Shown here one piece after another: positions 27,611-37,605 of a stretch of 64,000 nucleotides of DNA. The notes under the pieces are model-generated. The model did no database searches. It was not told where the DNA came from and was given only the letters and a program-made list of their open reading frames with translations. Source of the stretch: Paraburkholderia rhynchosiae (lineage in GTDB: Bacteria; Pseudomonadota; Gammaproteobacteria; Burkholderiales; Burkholderiaceae); the NCBI RefSeq assembly GCF_002879865.1, contig NZ_PNXY01000001.1:248001-312000 (forward strand), written 5' to 3'. Position numbers and translations under genes: made by a program. Positions within the stretch are counted from its first letter, which is position 1. Every line of letters begins with the position of its first letter.

Positions 27611-29029
27611 TCAAGTACGTCCGTAAATGTCTTCGAAGCGGACGATATCGTCTTCGCCCAGATATTCGCCGCTCTGCACCTCGATCATCACGAGCTCGAC
27701 GACGCCCGGATTTTCGAGGCGATGTTTGTGACCCGCCGGGATATAAGTCGACTCGTTGGTCGACACGAAGAATTCCTCCTCTCCGTTGACGACCTTGGCC
27801 ATGCCGCTGACCACCACCCAATGTTCGTTGCGATGATGATGCATCTGCAAACTGAGGCTTGCGCCGGGTTTGACTTCGATGCGTTTGATCTTGAAGCGCG
27901 GGCCTTCTTCGAGGACGGAGTAAGTGCCCCACGGCCGGTGCACCGTGCGATGCACCTTGTACGTTTCATGACCGCGCGACTTCAGTTCGGCGAAGATCTG
28001 CTTCACGTCCTGAGCGCGATCCTTGTCTGCGATCAGTAGCGCGTCTGGCGTGTCAATCACGATCAAATTTTCGACGCCCACGGCGCCGATCAGCCGGTTG
28101 CCGCCGCGCAGATAGCAGTTCTTCACGTCGAACAGCAGTGCTTCCCCTTCCACGCGGTTGCCGCTGCCGTCCGCCGGCGACAGATCGCTCAGCGCTGTCC
28201 ACGAACCCACATCGGTCCAGCCGATATCGCAACGCACCACCGCGGCGTGCTCGCACTTTTCCATCACCGCGTAATCGAACGAGACGTCGGGCACCTCGCC
28301 GAAACAGCCAGGCTCGAGGCGGATTTGCGCGCCACCGTCTGTGCCTTGCGCCGACGGCGATTTCTCCATGCAATCGGCTGCGGCATTCAGAATGTCGGGA
28401 CAGTGCTGCCGCATCTCCTTGAGAATGGTGCGCGCGGTGAAGCAGAACATGCCCGAATTCCATACGAACTTGCCCGACGCCAGATACTCGCGGGCTTTTT
28501 CGAGCGACGGTTTTTCGACGAAACGCACGACATTCTCGCCGTCCGCCTCGATATAGCCGTAACCGGTCTCAGGCGTTTGCGGCTGCATGCCGAACGTGAC
28601 TACCTTGCCTGCCTGCGCAAGCTTTTGCGCAGCCGCCACCGCCGTGGCGAACGCCGCCTGGTCCGCGATCAGATGGTCGGCGGCAAGCACCAGCATGACC
28701 GTTTGATCGCCGTGCGCTTTCGCCGTGTGCAGCGCCGCTGTCGCCACAGCAGCCGCGGTGTTGCGGCCGAACGGTTCGAGAATGAACGAGGTCGTGCAGC
28801 GCTTCATGTTCACTTCGCGGAAATCGTCTTCGGTTTTGAAGAACAACTCGCGATTGGTTACCGTCAATACTTCCTTCACACCGGGCAGCGCGACCGCGCG
28901 CAAGAAAGCCTTTTGCAACAGGCTCTCGCCATCCGCCAGACGGATGAACGGCTTGGGATGCGATTCGCGCGAGACCGGCCATAGCCTCGAACCCGCCCCG
29001 CCGCACAGAATGATCGGTAACAAACTCAC
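27611..29029 (-). CDS. manC: Mannose-1-phosphate guanylyltransferase / mannose-6-phosphate isomerase
   Basis: 472 residues from a GTG at 29029, preceded by GGGGAG; an ATG two bases further upstream is followed at once by a stop. The nucleotidyltransferase domain starts LLPIILCGGAGSRLWPVSRE and includes FVEKP. The C-terminal cupin isomerase domain (about 350-472) has HRPWGTYSVLEEG and QMHHHRNEHW with the metal-binding histidines. It makes GDP-mannose, here probably for GDP-D-rhamnose with the reductase at 33221. Length matches bifunctional ManC/AlgA. Confidence 0.95.
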   Translation of the reverse strand: MSLLPIILCGGAGSRLWPVSRESHPKPFIRLADGESLLQKAFLRAVALPGVKEVLTVTNRELFFKTEDDFREVNMKRCTTSFILEPFGRNTAAAVATAALHTAKAHGDQTVMLVLAADHLIADQAAFATAVAAAQKLAQAGKVVTFGMQPQTPETGYGYIEADGENVVRFVEKPSLEKAREYLASGKFVWNSGMFCFTARTILKEMRQHCPDILNAAADCMEKSPSAQGTDGGAQIRLEPGCFGEVPDVSFDYAVMEKCEHAAVVRCDIGWTDVGSWTALSDLSPADGSGNRVEGEALLFDVKNCYLRGGNRLIGAVGVENLIVIDTPDALLIADKDRAQDVKQIFAELKSRGHETYKVHRTVHRPWGTYSVLEEGPRFKIKRIEVKPGASLSLQMHHHRNEHWVVVSGMAKVVNGEEEFFVSTNESTYIPAGHKHRLENPGVVELVMIEVQSGEYLGEDDIVRFEDIYGRT

Positions 29030-29332
29030 ATGCTCCCCTTCAATAACCGCATTTATTACTTGATCGCGTTGCCGCGCGCACTCACGGCACGCCGCAACGT
29101 GATAATCAGCAGAACCCACAAATCGGATGATGCGAGCGGCGCGCGCCTTCGACGCACACGGCACGACCCTAGTTTGCCGGCCGGAGCAAGTGTCACAGGA
29201 CGATCAATATTCTACCCTTGCCCTCTTTCACTATCGTCAGGAAGTGTGGGCCCGGGCGCCCGGAGCGCACCGCGTGCTTCAGACGATGACGTGATGGTTG
29301 TGCAAGGCGGGCTGGCAGCGCCCCCAACGACG
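29030..29332. other. Intergenic region between rfbD and manC
   Basis: 303 bases between the end of rfbD and the GTG of manC. The ribosome site of manC lies at its left end. No convincing promoter, hairpin or gene; manC may have its own promoter here, since the gap breaks an otherwise tight run. Confidence 0.4.
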
Positions 29333-30259
29333 TCAGGAACGTGCGGCAGGCGACTTCGGGAAACCGCCCGTCAGGCACAGCTTCAACGCATCCCGCCAAT
29401 GCGGCGCCGCGAGCCCGAACACCTGCACGAGCTTCTCGTTCGACATGCGCGAATTGGACGGACGCGTGGCTGGCGTCGGATAGTCGGCGGCGGGAATCCG
29501 CAAGGTATTCGGCCGGTTCGGCAAGTCCGCGAGTTCGAAGATGGCCGACGCGAAACCGTGCCACGACGTCGAGTCGCCGGCGCACAGGTGATAGATGCCC
29601 GAACGCTCATCCCACCACGACGCGCTGTCTTGCGCGGCAAAGGCCTGCGCGCTCATGTGCGCGGTGAGCGTGGCGATCGTGTTGCACCAGGTGGGCGCGC
29701 CGAACTGATCGGCGACGACTTTCAGCTCGTCCCGCTCGGCACCCAGGCGCAGCATGGTGAGCAGGAAGTTCTTGCCGCGCGTGCCGTATACCCAGCTCGT
29801 ACGCAGCACCAGATGATTGACACCCGTTGCCGCAATCGCCTGTTCGCCGGCGAGCTTCGTGCGCCCGTACACGTTCTGCGGATCCGTCGCATCGCTTTCG
29901 ACGTAAGCGCCTTCCTTCTCGCCGTTGAACACGTAATCCGTCGAATAGTGGATCAGCGCCGCGCCGAGCTTCTTCGCTTCTTCGGCAAGCACGCCCGGTG
30001 CCTCGCCGTTGATGCGCATCGCAAGCTCCGGCTCCTGCTCCGCCCGATCGACCGCCGTATAGGCCGCGGGATTGACGATCAGCGTGGGCTTCACGTCGCG
30101 GACCACGGCGCGGATCTGATCGAGATTCGACAGATCCATGGTCGAGCGGTCGACGGCGACAACCTTGCCGAGCCCTTGCAGCGTGCGCGCGAGTTCGTAA
30201 CCGACCTGCCCGTTCACGCCGGTGACGAGGATCGTCCGCTTGCCATCATGTGCGCTCAT
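29333..30259 (-). CDS. rfbD: dTDP-4-dehydrorhamnose reductase
   Basis: 308 residues from the ATG at 30259 (ILVTGVNGQVGYELART), 11 bases after rfbC. It has the short-chain dehydrogenase fold with GxxGxxG, ALIHYSTDYVFNGEKEG with the catalytic Thr, and VYGRTKLAGEQ with Y-x3-K. It performs the last step of dTDP-L-rhamnose synthesis, reducing the 4-keto sugar with NAD(P)H. Confidence 0.95.
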   Translation of the reverse strand: MSAHDGKRTILVTGVNGQVGYELARTLQGLGKVVAVDRSTMDLSNLDQIRAVVRDVKPTLIVNPAAYTAVDRAEQEPELAMRINGEAPGVLAEEAKKLGAALIHYSTDYVFNGEKEGAYVESDATDPQNVYGRTKLAGEQAIAATGVNHLVLRTSWVYGTRGKNFLLTMLRLGAERDELKVVADQFGAPTWCNTIATLTAHMSAQAFAAQDSASWWDERSGIYHLCAGDSTSWHGFASAIFELADLPNRPNTLRIPAADYPTPATRPSNSRMSNEKLVQVFGLAAPHWRDALKLCLTGGFPKSPAARS

Positions 30260-30270
30260 GCGGCGGCCCC

Positions 30271-30822
30271 TTATGCGTAGACTTCGGCGTCGGCAAGACG
30301 CTTGCCCGCGGCATCCTTCGCGGCCAGCAGCGGCTCGAAGTCGATCGGCCACTCGATGCCGATCTCCGGATCGTTCCACACGATGCTGCGCTCGTGCTCG
30401 GGGAACCAGTAGTCGGTGGTCTTGTAGAGAAACTGCGCGGACTCCGACAGCACGACGAAACCGTGCGCAAAGCCAGGCGGCACCCACAACTGCCGATGGT
30501 TTTCCACTGACAGCGTCACACCCACCCACTTGCCGAAGTTCGGCGAACCCTTGCGGATGTCCACCGCGACATCGAACACTTCGCCTTCGACCACGCGCAC
30601 GAGCTTGCCCTGCGCGTGCTGAATCTGATAGTGCAGGCCACGCAGCACGCCCTTCGCGGAGCGCGAATGATTGTCCTGCACGAACTCTACGCCGGTCGCC
30701 ACGTGCTCCGCGAACTCCACGGCATTGAAGCTCTCATAGAAATAGCCACGGGCATCGCCGAACACCTTCGGCTCGATGATCTTGACTTCAGGCAGCGCGG
30801 TAGCGGTTACTTGGATGGCCAT
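30271..30822 (-). CDS. rfbC: dTDP-4-dehydrorhamnose 3,5-epimerase
   Basis: 183 residues from the ATG at 30822, overlapping the end of rfbA by 16 bases. [15 protein letters not shown] and [19 protein letters not shown], with the catalytic histidine, are diagnostic, as is [15 protein letters not shown]. Third enzyme of dTDP-L-rhamnose synthesis. Length is typical. Confidence 0.96.
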   Translation of the reverse strand: MAIQVTATALPEVKIIEPKVFGDARGYFYESFNAVEFAEHVATGVEFVQDNHSRSAKGVLRGLHYQIQHAQGKLVRVVEGEVFDVAVDIRKGSPNFGKWVGVTLSVENHRQLWVPPGFAHGFVVLSESAQFLYKTTDYWFPEHERSIVWNDPEIGIEWPIDFEPLLAAKDAAGKRLADAEVYA

Positions 30823-31700
30823 GCAACGTGGTCCGTAAGAATGTTTTGCAGATACTGTCCGTAGGCGTTCTTCGCGAGCGGTGCGGCGAGCGCCAGCAAC
30901 TGCTCGCCGCCGATCCACTGCTGGCGGTACGCGATCTCTTCGGGACACGCGACCACCAGACCCTGACGCTTCTGCAAGGTCGCGATGAACGTGGCGGCTT
31001 CAATCAGCGAATCGTGCGTGCCCGTGTCGAGCCACGCATAGCCGCGTCCCATGATCTCGACATTGAGCGCGGCGTTGGCCAGATAACGCGAGTTGACGTC
31101 GGTGATTTCGAGCTCGCCACGCGGCGACGGCTTGATGTCCGCAGCGATGTCGCACACCTGTCTGTCGTAGAAATACAGCCCGGTGACCGCGTAGTTCGAG
31201 CGCGGTTTGACGGGCTTTTCCTGGATGGAGAGCGCGCGGAACTGCTTGTCGAATTCGACCACGCCGTAACGCTCCGGATCGTGCACGTGATATGCGAACA
31301 CGGTCGCGCCATCCGTACGAGCATCGGCGCTGGCGAGCTGCTTCGCGAGATCGTGGCCGTAGAAGATGTTGTCACCAAGAATCAGCGCCGACGGGTCGTT
31401 GCCCACGAACTCGCGCCCGATGATGAACGCCTGCGCAAGCCCGTCCGGCGAGGGCTGGACCGCGTACTGGATGTTCATGCCCCACTGGCTGCCGTCGCCG
31501 AGCATCGCTTCGAAGCGCGGCGTGTCCTGCGGCGTGGAGATGATCAGCACATCGCGAATGCCCGCCACCATCAGCGTGGACAGCGGGTAGTAGATCATCG
31601 GCTTGTCGTAGACCGGTAGCAACTGCTTGGAGACGACATGCGTGATCGGATAGAGCCGTGTGCCCGATCCGCCCGCGAGAATAATGCCTTTGCGCGCCAT
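30807..31700 (-). CDS. rfbA: Glucose-1-phosphate thymidylyltransferase
   Basis: 297 residues. [16 protein letters not shown] is the nucleotide-binding motif; [18 protein letters not shown] and [19 protein letters not shown] are diagnostic of RmlA. First enzyme of dTDP-L-rhamnose synthesis, making dTDP-glucose. Gene order rfbB-A-C-D is the usual one in Burkholderia. Confidence 0.97.
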   Translation of the reverse strand: MARKGIILAGGSGTRLYPITHVVSKQLLPVYDKPMIYYPLSTLMVAGIRDVLIISTPQDTPRFEAMLGDGSQWGMNIQYAVQPSPDGLAQAFIIGREFVGNDPSALILGDNIFYGHDLAKQLASADARTDGATVFAYHVHDPERYGVVEFDKQFRALSIQEKPVKPRSNYAVTGLYFYDRQVCDIAADIKPSPRGELEITDVNSRYLANAALNVEIMGRGYAWLDTGTHDSLIEAATFIATLQKRQGLVVACPEEIAYRQQWIGGEQLLALAAPLAKNAYGQYLQNILTDHVAWPSK

Positions 31701-31710
31701 TGCCGTGCCC

Positions 31711-32772
31711 TTACGCGCGCTGCGCGTAGTTGGTCTCTACCCACTTCCGGTAGTCGCCCGAAGCGACTTCGTCCGACCACGCCTGATTGTCGAGATACCA
31801 CTGGACCGTCTTTGCAAGACCCGTCTCAAAGGTTTCGGCAGGCTTCCAGCCAAGTTCGCGCTCGAGCTTGCGGGCGTCGATTGCGTAACGGCGGTCGTGG
31901 CCCGGACGGTCCTTCACGTAGGTGATCTGATCGCGGTACGAGGCGCCCGCCTTCGGACGCAACTGGTCGAGCAGATCGCACAGCGTGTGCACGACGTCCA
32001 GGTTCTTCTTCTCGTTCCAGCCGCCGATGTTGTACGTCTCGCCCGGCGTGCCGCGCGCGAGCACTTCGCGGATCGCGCTGCAATGGTCGCCGACATACAG
32101 CCAGTCGCGCACGTTCTGACCGTCGCCGTACACGGGCAACGGCTTGCCGCCGAGCGCGTTGGCGATCATCAGCGGAATCAGCTTTTCGGGGAACTGGTAC
32201 GGGCCGTAGTTGTTCGAGCAGTTCGTGGTGAGCACGGGCAAGCCGTACGTGTGATGGTACGCGCGCACCAGATGGTCCGAACCCGCCTTGGTCGCCGAGT
32301 AAGGGCTGTTCGGCGCGTACGGCGTGGTTTCCGAGAACTGCGGATCGGTGGCGGACAGCGAGCCGAACACTTCGTCGGTCGAGACGTGCAGGAAGCGGAA
32401 CGCGGCTTTATCGGCCTCGCCGAGCGTGTTCCAGTAGCTGCGCGCGGCTTCGAGCAGCGTGAACGTGCCGACCACGTTGGTCTGCACGAAATCGGCCGGG
32501 CCGTGGATCGAGCGGTCGACGTGGCTTTCGGCGGCGAAGTGCAGTACGGCGCGCGGCTTGTGCGCGGCGAACAGCGCGTCGAGCGCGGCGCGATCGCAGA
32601 TGTCCGCGCGCACGAAGACGTGCTGGGGGTTGCCCTGTTGCGACTTGAGCGTGCCCAGATTGCCGGCGTACGTCAGCTTGTCCACATTCAGCACTGCTTC
32701 GTCCGACGTGTTCAGCCAGTCGAGCACGAAATTGGCGCCGATAAAGCCGGCACCGCCCGTTACCAGGATCAT
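31711..32772 (-). CDS. rfbB: dTDP-glucose 4,6-dehydratase
   Basis: 353 residues from the ATG at 32772 ([16 protein letters not shown]), where the Rossmann strand begins; upstream open frame is not coding-like. [21 protein letters not shown] with the catalytic Thr-Asp-Glu, and Y-x3-K ([14 protein letters not shown]) are all present. Second enzyme of dTDP-L-rhamnose synthesis and first gene of its operon. Confidence 0.96.
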   Translation of the reverse strand: MILVTGGAGFIGANFVLDWLNTSDEAVLNVDKLTYAGNLGTLKSQQGNPQHVFVRADICDRAALDALFAAHKPRAVLHFAAESHVDRSIHGPADFVQTNVVGTFTLLEAARSYWNTLGEADKAAFRFLHVSTDEVFGSLSATDPQFSETTPYAPNSPYSATKAGSDHLVRAYHHTYGLPVLTTNCSNNYGPYQFPEKLIPLMIANALGGKPLPVYGDGQNVRDWLYVGDHCSAIREVLARGTPGETYNIGGWNEKKNLDVVHTLCDLLDQLRPKAGASYRDQITYVKDRPGHDRRYAIDARKLERELGWKPAETFETGLAKTVQWYLDNQAWSDEVASGDYRKWVETNYAQRA

Positions 32773-33220
32773 GAAATTCCCTTCCAGATGTTGGCGGCGG
32801 TCAGGCCTTGTTCGCCGGGCGCCCGCCACGCGTTGTGGAGTCCGATTCTTTCGACGCCTGCCGCTGTTGAACACCGCAAGCAGACGCTCAGACGCCAATC
32901 TTATGAAGCCCCGATTATAAAGCGGCCCGGAACAAAAACTAGAACCCTAACAACTTGAAACAGCTTGACAAGTCTGGCTTTCGGTGCATTTTCCGCCCTT
33001 ATTTCGCGGAAATAATGCGGCTTGCGGGCCGGCGCCGCGCGCGGAACGGGGGGCGCAAGTCAACGGCGCGCTGCTCGGTGGGCAGCGCGCCGAACAATCC
33101 TCAAAATAACTGTGGAAGCGTGGAGAAGCAGGAAGAAGCTGGAATAAGCACGAACAAGCGGCGCGCGGGCGAGCGCATTGACACGCATTACGACGCGCGG
33201 ATGGCCAACGCCCAACTGTT
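32773..33220. other. Intergenic region upstream of rfbBACD
   Basis: 448 bases between rfbB and the end of the rmd-like gene, both minus strand. It contains a consensus -10 box for rfbB (separate entry). The part from 32990 to 33210 has no coding-like frame; a run of similar AAGC-spaced purine-rich words lies around 33115-33165. No JUMPstart-type element recognised. Confidence 0.45.
32914..32919 (-). promoter_or_regulatory. Candidate -10 box (TATAAT) for rfbBACD
   Basis: Perfect TATAAT on the minus strand, about 140 bases upstream of rfbB. The -35 region at 17 bases spacing (CTAGTT) is poor, so the promoter may be weak or activator-dependent. Confidence 0.4.
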
Positions 33221-34132
33221 TCAGGCCGCCAGCATCCAGCGCAGCGTATCCATGAACGGAATGGCCTGCACCTCGGGCACCAGCGAGCGCAGCTTGGCGG
33301 GCGAACCGGCCAGCACCTTTACATCGGTTTGCCGGACGAAAGCCGGATTGATGTGCACCTGCAGTTCGTGCCCAGTCAGTTCGCTTGCGGCTGACAGAAT
33401 CTCGCGCAGTGTATAAGGCGTGCCGGTACAGACGTTCACCGTCTCGGCGGCGGCATCGGAATCGAGTAGGGCTTCGTAAGCGCTCGCCACATAGCGCACG
33501 TCCGAAAAATCGCGCGCGACGTCGATATTGCCAAGCTCGATAGCCGGCTCGCGACGCGCGAAGTGCTCGACGATCTTCGGCACGAGGAAGTTCGACGCCT
33601 GTCCGCGGCCCGTGTAGTTGAATGGCCGCACGATCACGATAGGCAACCGGTCGAACCAGGTTCGCACCATCGTTTCCATGGCCGCCTTGCTGGCCGCATA
33701 GTGATTGACCGGCGTGACCGGAAAGCTCTCGTCGATCGCATCGCTCGTCACGTTGCCATACACATTGGCGCTGCTCGCAATCAACAGCTTGCGCGGCGTG
33801 TGGCCTGTCGCGGCGCACGCTTCGAGCAGATTCAGCGTGCCAATCACGTTGACGCGGTAAAAGTCGAGCGGATCATCATGGCCCACGAAACTGATCGCGG
33901 CAAGATGCACGATGTAGTCGGGCCGCGCGGTTTCGATCACGCGCCGGCAATTTTCGGGCGACGTAATGTCGAGCCTGAGCCGCGTGGGCGTTTCCGGCTC
34001 ATCGCGGCCCGCGAAGGTTTCGATCACGGTATGGCCGTGACGAAGCAGGTTATCGACCAGATAGCGGCCAGTGAAGCCGCTCGCCCCGGTGACGAGCGTG
34101 CGGACGGGTTGCTTCGCATGGGAAGACGACAT
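33221..34132 (-). CDS. rmd: GDP-6-deoxy-D-lyxo-4-hexulose reductase (GDP-D-rhamnose forming) family
   Basis: 303 residues from the ATG at 34132, which has GGAGAAA six bases upstream; the frame also contains ATGs at 34156 and 34171. TLVTGASGFTGRYLVDNLL is the NAD(P)-binding loop, IVHLAAISFVGHDDP and LLIASSANVYGN with the catalytic Ser, and HYAASKAAMETMV with Y-x3-K, match the RMD branch. It would reduce the GDP-4-keto-6-deoxymannose that GDP-mannose 4,6-dehydratase (Gmd) makes from ManC product. No gmd is in the window, so the substrate must come from elsewhere, or the enzyme acts on another 4-keto sugar. Confidence 0.82.
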   Translation of the reverse strand: MSSSHAKQPVRTLVTGASGFTGRYLVDNLLRHGHTVIETFAGRDEPETPTRLRLDITSPENCRRVIETARPDYIVHLAAISFVGHDDPLDFYRVNVIGTLNLLEACAATGHTPRKLLIASSANVYGNVTSDAIDESFPVTPVNHYAASKAAMETMVRTWFDRLPIVIVRPFNYTGRGQASNFLVPKIVEHFARREPAIELGNIDVARDFSDVRYVASAYEALLDSDAAAETVNVCTGTPYTLREILSAASELTGHELQVHINPAFVRQTDVKVLAGSPAKLRSLVPEVQAIPFMDTLRWMLAA

Positions 34133-34336
34133 GCTTTCTCCGTTCACTAGGGTCATCCTGTTGTGATGCAATATCGCGCCGGTAGTTCGCGGCAGCCCGT
34201 GGCGAGAGCCGCCGGGGCCGCACCGCGCGATGCCGGTGCTTCAAACGGGCTATTATGTCACGCTCGCTTGCTGCACTGCCCACACGCGGCACGCCCCGTG
34301 CGTCGCCCCGTGTATCGAACCGCAAACATTTCCTCG

Positions 34337-35221
34337 ATGACACCGTCCACCGCACCTTCATCCGCTTCTTCAATCTCGCAGCAGCATCCGGTACCGCTTG
34401 CTTTCGGCGATCTGCAAGGTTGCCGCGCGCCTTTCCAGCGACTGCTCGCAAAGGCCGCGCCGCCAGCCGGCACCCCGCTGTGGTTCGCTGGCGACCTGAT
34501 CAACCGCGGCCCAGAATCGCTGGCCACGCTGCGCGATATCATCTCGCTCGGCGATCGCGCGGTGCCGGTGCTCGGCAATCACGACCTGCATCTGCTGTCG
34601 GTATCGGCGGGGATTCGCAAGTCGAAAAAAGGCGACACGATCGACGAGATTCTCGCCGCGCCCGATGCCGCCGACCTGCTCGAATGGGTCCGCCACCGTC
34701 CGATCGCGTACTACGAAAACGGCATGCTGATGGTACATGCGGGCGTGGTGCCGCAATGGGACGTGGCACTGACGCTCGAACTCGCCGACGAATTGCAGCG
34801 GGCGCTGCGCGCGCCGAGCTGGAAGGAAACGCTCGCCGGTTTGTACGGCAATGAGCCGAATCTCTGGACGCCGAACCTGAAGGGCATCGAGCGGCTGCGC
34901 GTGACGTGCAGCGCGTTGACGCGGCTGCGCTTCTGCAACGCCGAGGGCGTGATGGACTTTAGTAGCAGCGGCGGCCTGAACGCCGCGCCGCCGGGTTGCA
35001 TGCCGTGGTTCGACGTGCCGTGGCGCAAGACAGCGGACGTCACCGTCGTGTTCGGCCATTGGGCCGCGCTCGGGTTGACGTTGCGCGAGAACCTGATCGG
35101 GCTTGATTCAGGGTGCGTATGGGGCGAAAGGCTGTCGGCGGTGCGGCTCGCGCGCAATCCCGCGGAACGCACGTTGACTCAGGTCCAATGCGACAACTGC
35201 AGATCGAGCGGCGGCAATTAG
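34337..35221 (+). CDS. apaH: Bis(5'-nucleosyl)-tetraphosphatase, symmetrical
   Basis: 294 residues from the ATG at 34337; the open frame upstream is not coding-like. FGDLQGC, FAGDLINRGPES and VLGNHDLHLLSVSAG are the metallophosphatase motifs with ApaH-specific spacing (DxQG replaces DxHG, as in ApaH). It splits Ap4A into two ADP. Divergent from the rmd-like gene, and it marks the right border of the polysaccharide locus. Confidence 0.94.
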   Translation: MTPSTAPSSASSISQQHPVPLAFGDLQGCRAPFQRLLAKAAPPAGTPLWFAGDLINRGPESLATLRDIISLGDRAVPVLGNHDLHLLSVSAGIRKSKKGDTIDEILAAPDAADLLEWVRHRPIAYYENGMLMVHAGVVPQWDVALTLELADELQRALRAPSWKETLAGLYGNEPNLWTPNLKGIERLRVTCSALTRLRFCNAEGVMDFSSSGGLNAAPPGCMPWFDVPWRKTADVTVVFGHWAALGLTLRENLIGLDSGCVWGERLSAVRLARNPAERTLTQVQCDNCRSSGGN

Positions 35222-35308
35222 ACGGTAGGCGGAGAACGCACAATCGCCTGGTGAGCGGCCTGGGCGATCAACGTGCTCGATCAGACGATACGCGGAACGC
35301 TGAAACGC

Positions 35309-36148
35309 TCAGATGCTCGGCGAGCGGCCCGACTGTTCGACGGGCTCAATCAGCGTTTCCGTGGTTGCAGACGATTCCGCCTGCTCCATGACGAGCGCGC
35401 CGCTCGTTGCCGTGCCGCCCTGCATCTCCCGCAACGCGCTCGCAATCACGCCCTCAGCCTCCGCCGCCAATGTGCGGCGGTCTGCGCCGGGCGCGATCGG
35501 CGCGCAGACGTACACATGCGCGGTCAACGGCCCGCCGCGCAGCAACAGATTCAGCGAGTCGGCGAGCGAGAGGTCGTCGATATAGGCAGGCGCGGTGGAT
35601 TGCCGGCCCTGCGCATTTTCATACATGATGCACAACGGCTGCACCGGAGCGGAAGCCGACACCGCCGCCTGAAACATGTTCGCGTGAAACGGCAGCAGCG
35701 CGAGACCATCGGACGTGGTGCCTTCCGGAAACACGCACATCAGTTCGCCCGCGGCCAAACGGTCGGACAACTCGTGCATGATCCGCTTCGCGTCGCTGCG
35801 TTTCTCGCGCTGGATGAACACCGTATCCAGCTGCTGCGCGAGCCAGCCGACCAGCGGCCATTGACGGATCTCCGCCTTCGACACGAACGGCGTGGGCCGC
35901 CACGCATTGATCACGTAGATGTCGATCCACGAGATGTGATTGGCCACCACCAGCGCGCCGCGGTCGAGCCGCGCGCCATCGTTATGTACGACGAGCCGCA
36001 TGCCGCACAGGCGCAGCATCTTCAGCGACCATTCGCGATTAAGCGCGTGACGCCTGTCGGCGCCGGCCTTGGGAAAGCGCGTCGCGACGATCCACATGCC
36101 GTGCAGCAGATGCACGATGAGACGAGCCTTGCGTAACGCGAGCTTCAT
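35309..36148 (-). CDS. plsC: 1-acyl-sn-glycerol-3-phosphate acyltransferase
   Basis: 279 residues. VVANHISWIDI contains the catalytic H-x4-D motif, FVSKAEIRQWPLVGW is the second block and VCVFPEGTTSDG the third (FPEGT), all in PlsC order. It makes phosphatidic acid at the inner membrane. It is the last gene of the algH-yqgF-pyrR-pyrB-pyrC' run, converging with apaH. Confidence 0.92.
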   Translation of the reverse strand: MKLALRKARLIVHLLHGMWIVATRFPKAGADRRHALNREWSLKMLRLCGMRLVVHNDGARLDRGALVVANHISWIDIYVINAWRPTPFVSKAEIRQWPLVGWLAQQLDTVFIQREKRSDAKRIMHELSDRLAAGELMCVFPEGTTSDGLALLPFHANMFQAAVSASAPVQPLCIMYENAQGRQSTAPAYIDDLSLADSLNLLLRGGPLTAHVYVCAPIAPGADRRTLAAEAEGVIASALREMQGGTATSGALVMEQAESSATTETLIEPVEQSGRSPSI

Positions 36149-36229
36149 GGTCGGAGCTTTCTCTAGCAGGTCGATTCGGTGTTAGTGCGGCGTTGATGCG
36201 GCGTTGATGCGTGGGCCATGCGGCGGCTG

Positions 36230-37510
36230 TCAGCGCTGCTCGAACGCGACGCGACCGGACACGATGGTCGCGCGCACGCGCGCCGGCAGTTCGTAGCCGA
36301 GGAACGGTGTGTTATGCCCCTGGCTCTTCAACGCGCGCGGCTCGACGCGCCAATGCGCGTGACGGTCGAACACGCAGAGGTCCGCCACACTGCCCACCGC
36401 GATACGGCCGGCAGCGTCCAGCTTCAGCACTTCGGCCGGCGCCGCCGTGATGCGGTTCAGCGCCTTCGCAAGCGGCAAGCCGGCTTCATCGGCCCACTTG
36501 ACCGTCAGCGACAGGAACAGCTCCAGGCCTGTTGAACCCGGCGTCGCTTCGGCGAACGGCAGCAGCTTTTCGTCGTCGTCGACCGGTGTATGGTCCGAGC
36601 AGATCGCGTCGATGGTGCCGTCGACGAGACCTGCGCGAATCGCATCGCGATCGCGCTGTTGACGCAGCGGCGGATCGAGCCGGAACTGCGCGTCGAAGTA
36701 GCCGATGTCGAGGTCGATCAGATGCACGTGATTCACGGTGACGTCGCACGAAACCGGCAGGCCCTCGGCCTTCGCCTCGCGCATGAGCGCAATGCCCGCC
36801 GCCGACGACACATGCGACAGATGCACCCGTGCTCCAGTCACGCGCACGAGTTCGAAAATCGTATGGAGCGCGATGGTTTCCGCCGCCACGGGCACGCCGG
36901 AGAGGCCGAGCCGCGACGCCAACGCGCCGCTCGCGGCCACACCGCCCTTGCCGAGATAGGCGTCGACGGGACGCAGCCACACCGTGTAGCCATAGGTCTT
37001 CGCGTATTGCAGCGCGCGCATCAGCACCTGCGTGTCGACCACCGGCGCGTCGGCCTGCGAAAAGCCGATGCAACCCGCCTCCGTTAGCTCGACCATTTCG
37101 GTGATGACTTGGCCTTTCAGGCCAACCGTCAACGCGCCGAGCGGATACACATGCGCCTGATCGAGATTGCGCGCGCGAAACTTCAGCATTTCGACGAGGC
37201 CCGGTTCGTCGAGCGTCGGGTCGGTGTCTGGCGGACACACGAGACTCGTCACGCCGCCCGCCAGCGCCGCGGCCATTTCCGATTCGAGCGTGGCCTTGTG
37301 TTCATAGCCCGGCTCGCGCAAGCGCGCGGCCAGATCGACGAGACCCGGCGCGATGTGTAGACCGCGGGCGTCGATGGTTTGCGTCGCCTCGAAGTCGGCG
37401 GGCGCGTTGCCGAGCGCGACGATCTTGCCCGCCGCGATAAAAATGTCCTGCTGCTGTTCGGTGCCCGCTGCCGGATCGATCAGCGTGCCGCCTTGAATGT
37501 GAATCTTCAT
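36230..37510 (-). CDS. pyrX: Dihydroorotase-like protein, predicted inactive (PyrC'/PyrX type)
   Basis: 426 residues, full dihydroorotase length. The fold is clear: APGLVDL at 54-60, LREPGYEHK, SLVCPPDTDPT, LSHVSSAAG, ICSDHTPVDDDEK and STGLELFLSL. But the metal-binding His-x-His after PGLVDL is A61-A62-R63, so two metal ligands are lost. This fits the non-catalytic dihydroorotase homologue known in Pseudomonas and Burkholderia, which assembles with aspartate carbamoyltransferase; pyrB lies 95 bases upstream. The true dihydroorotase must be elsewhere in the genome. Confidence 0.9.
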   Translation of the reverse strand: MKIHIQGGTLIDPAAGTEQQQDIFIAAGKIVALGNAPADFEATQTIDARGLHIAPGLVDLAARLREPGYEHKATLESEMAAALAGGVTSLVCPPDTDPTLDEPGLVEMLKFRARNLDQAHVYPLGALTVGLKGQVITEMVELTEAGCIGFSQADAPVVDTQVLMRALQYAKTYGYTVWLRPVDAYLGKGGVAASGALASRLGLSGVPVAAETIALHTIFELVRVTGARVHLSHVSSAAGIALMREAKAEGLPVSCDVTVNHVHLIDLDIGYFDAQFRLDPPLRQQRDRDAIRAGLVDGTIDAICSDHTPVDDDEKLLPFAEATPGSTGLELFLSLTVKWADEAGLPLAKALNRITAAPAEVLKLDAAGRIAVGSVADLCVFDRHAHWRVEPRALKSQGHNTPFLGYELPARVRATIVSGRVAFEQR

Positions 37511-37605
37511 GCGCTACCTTAATGTTTCAGCTGTTTGGCCAGGTTCTGCGTGATTTGCCGTCTGCCGTGTGTTGGTGTCTGGGTGCGCGCGTATGCGTCT
37601 GCACA

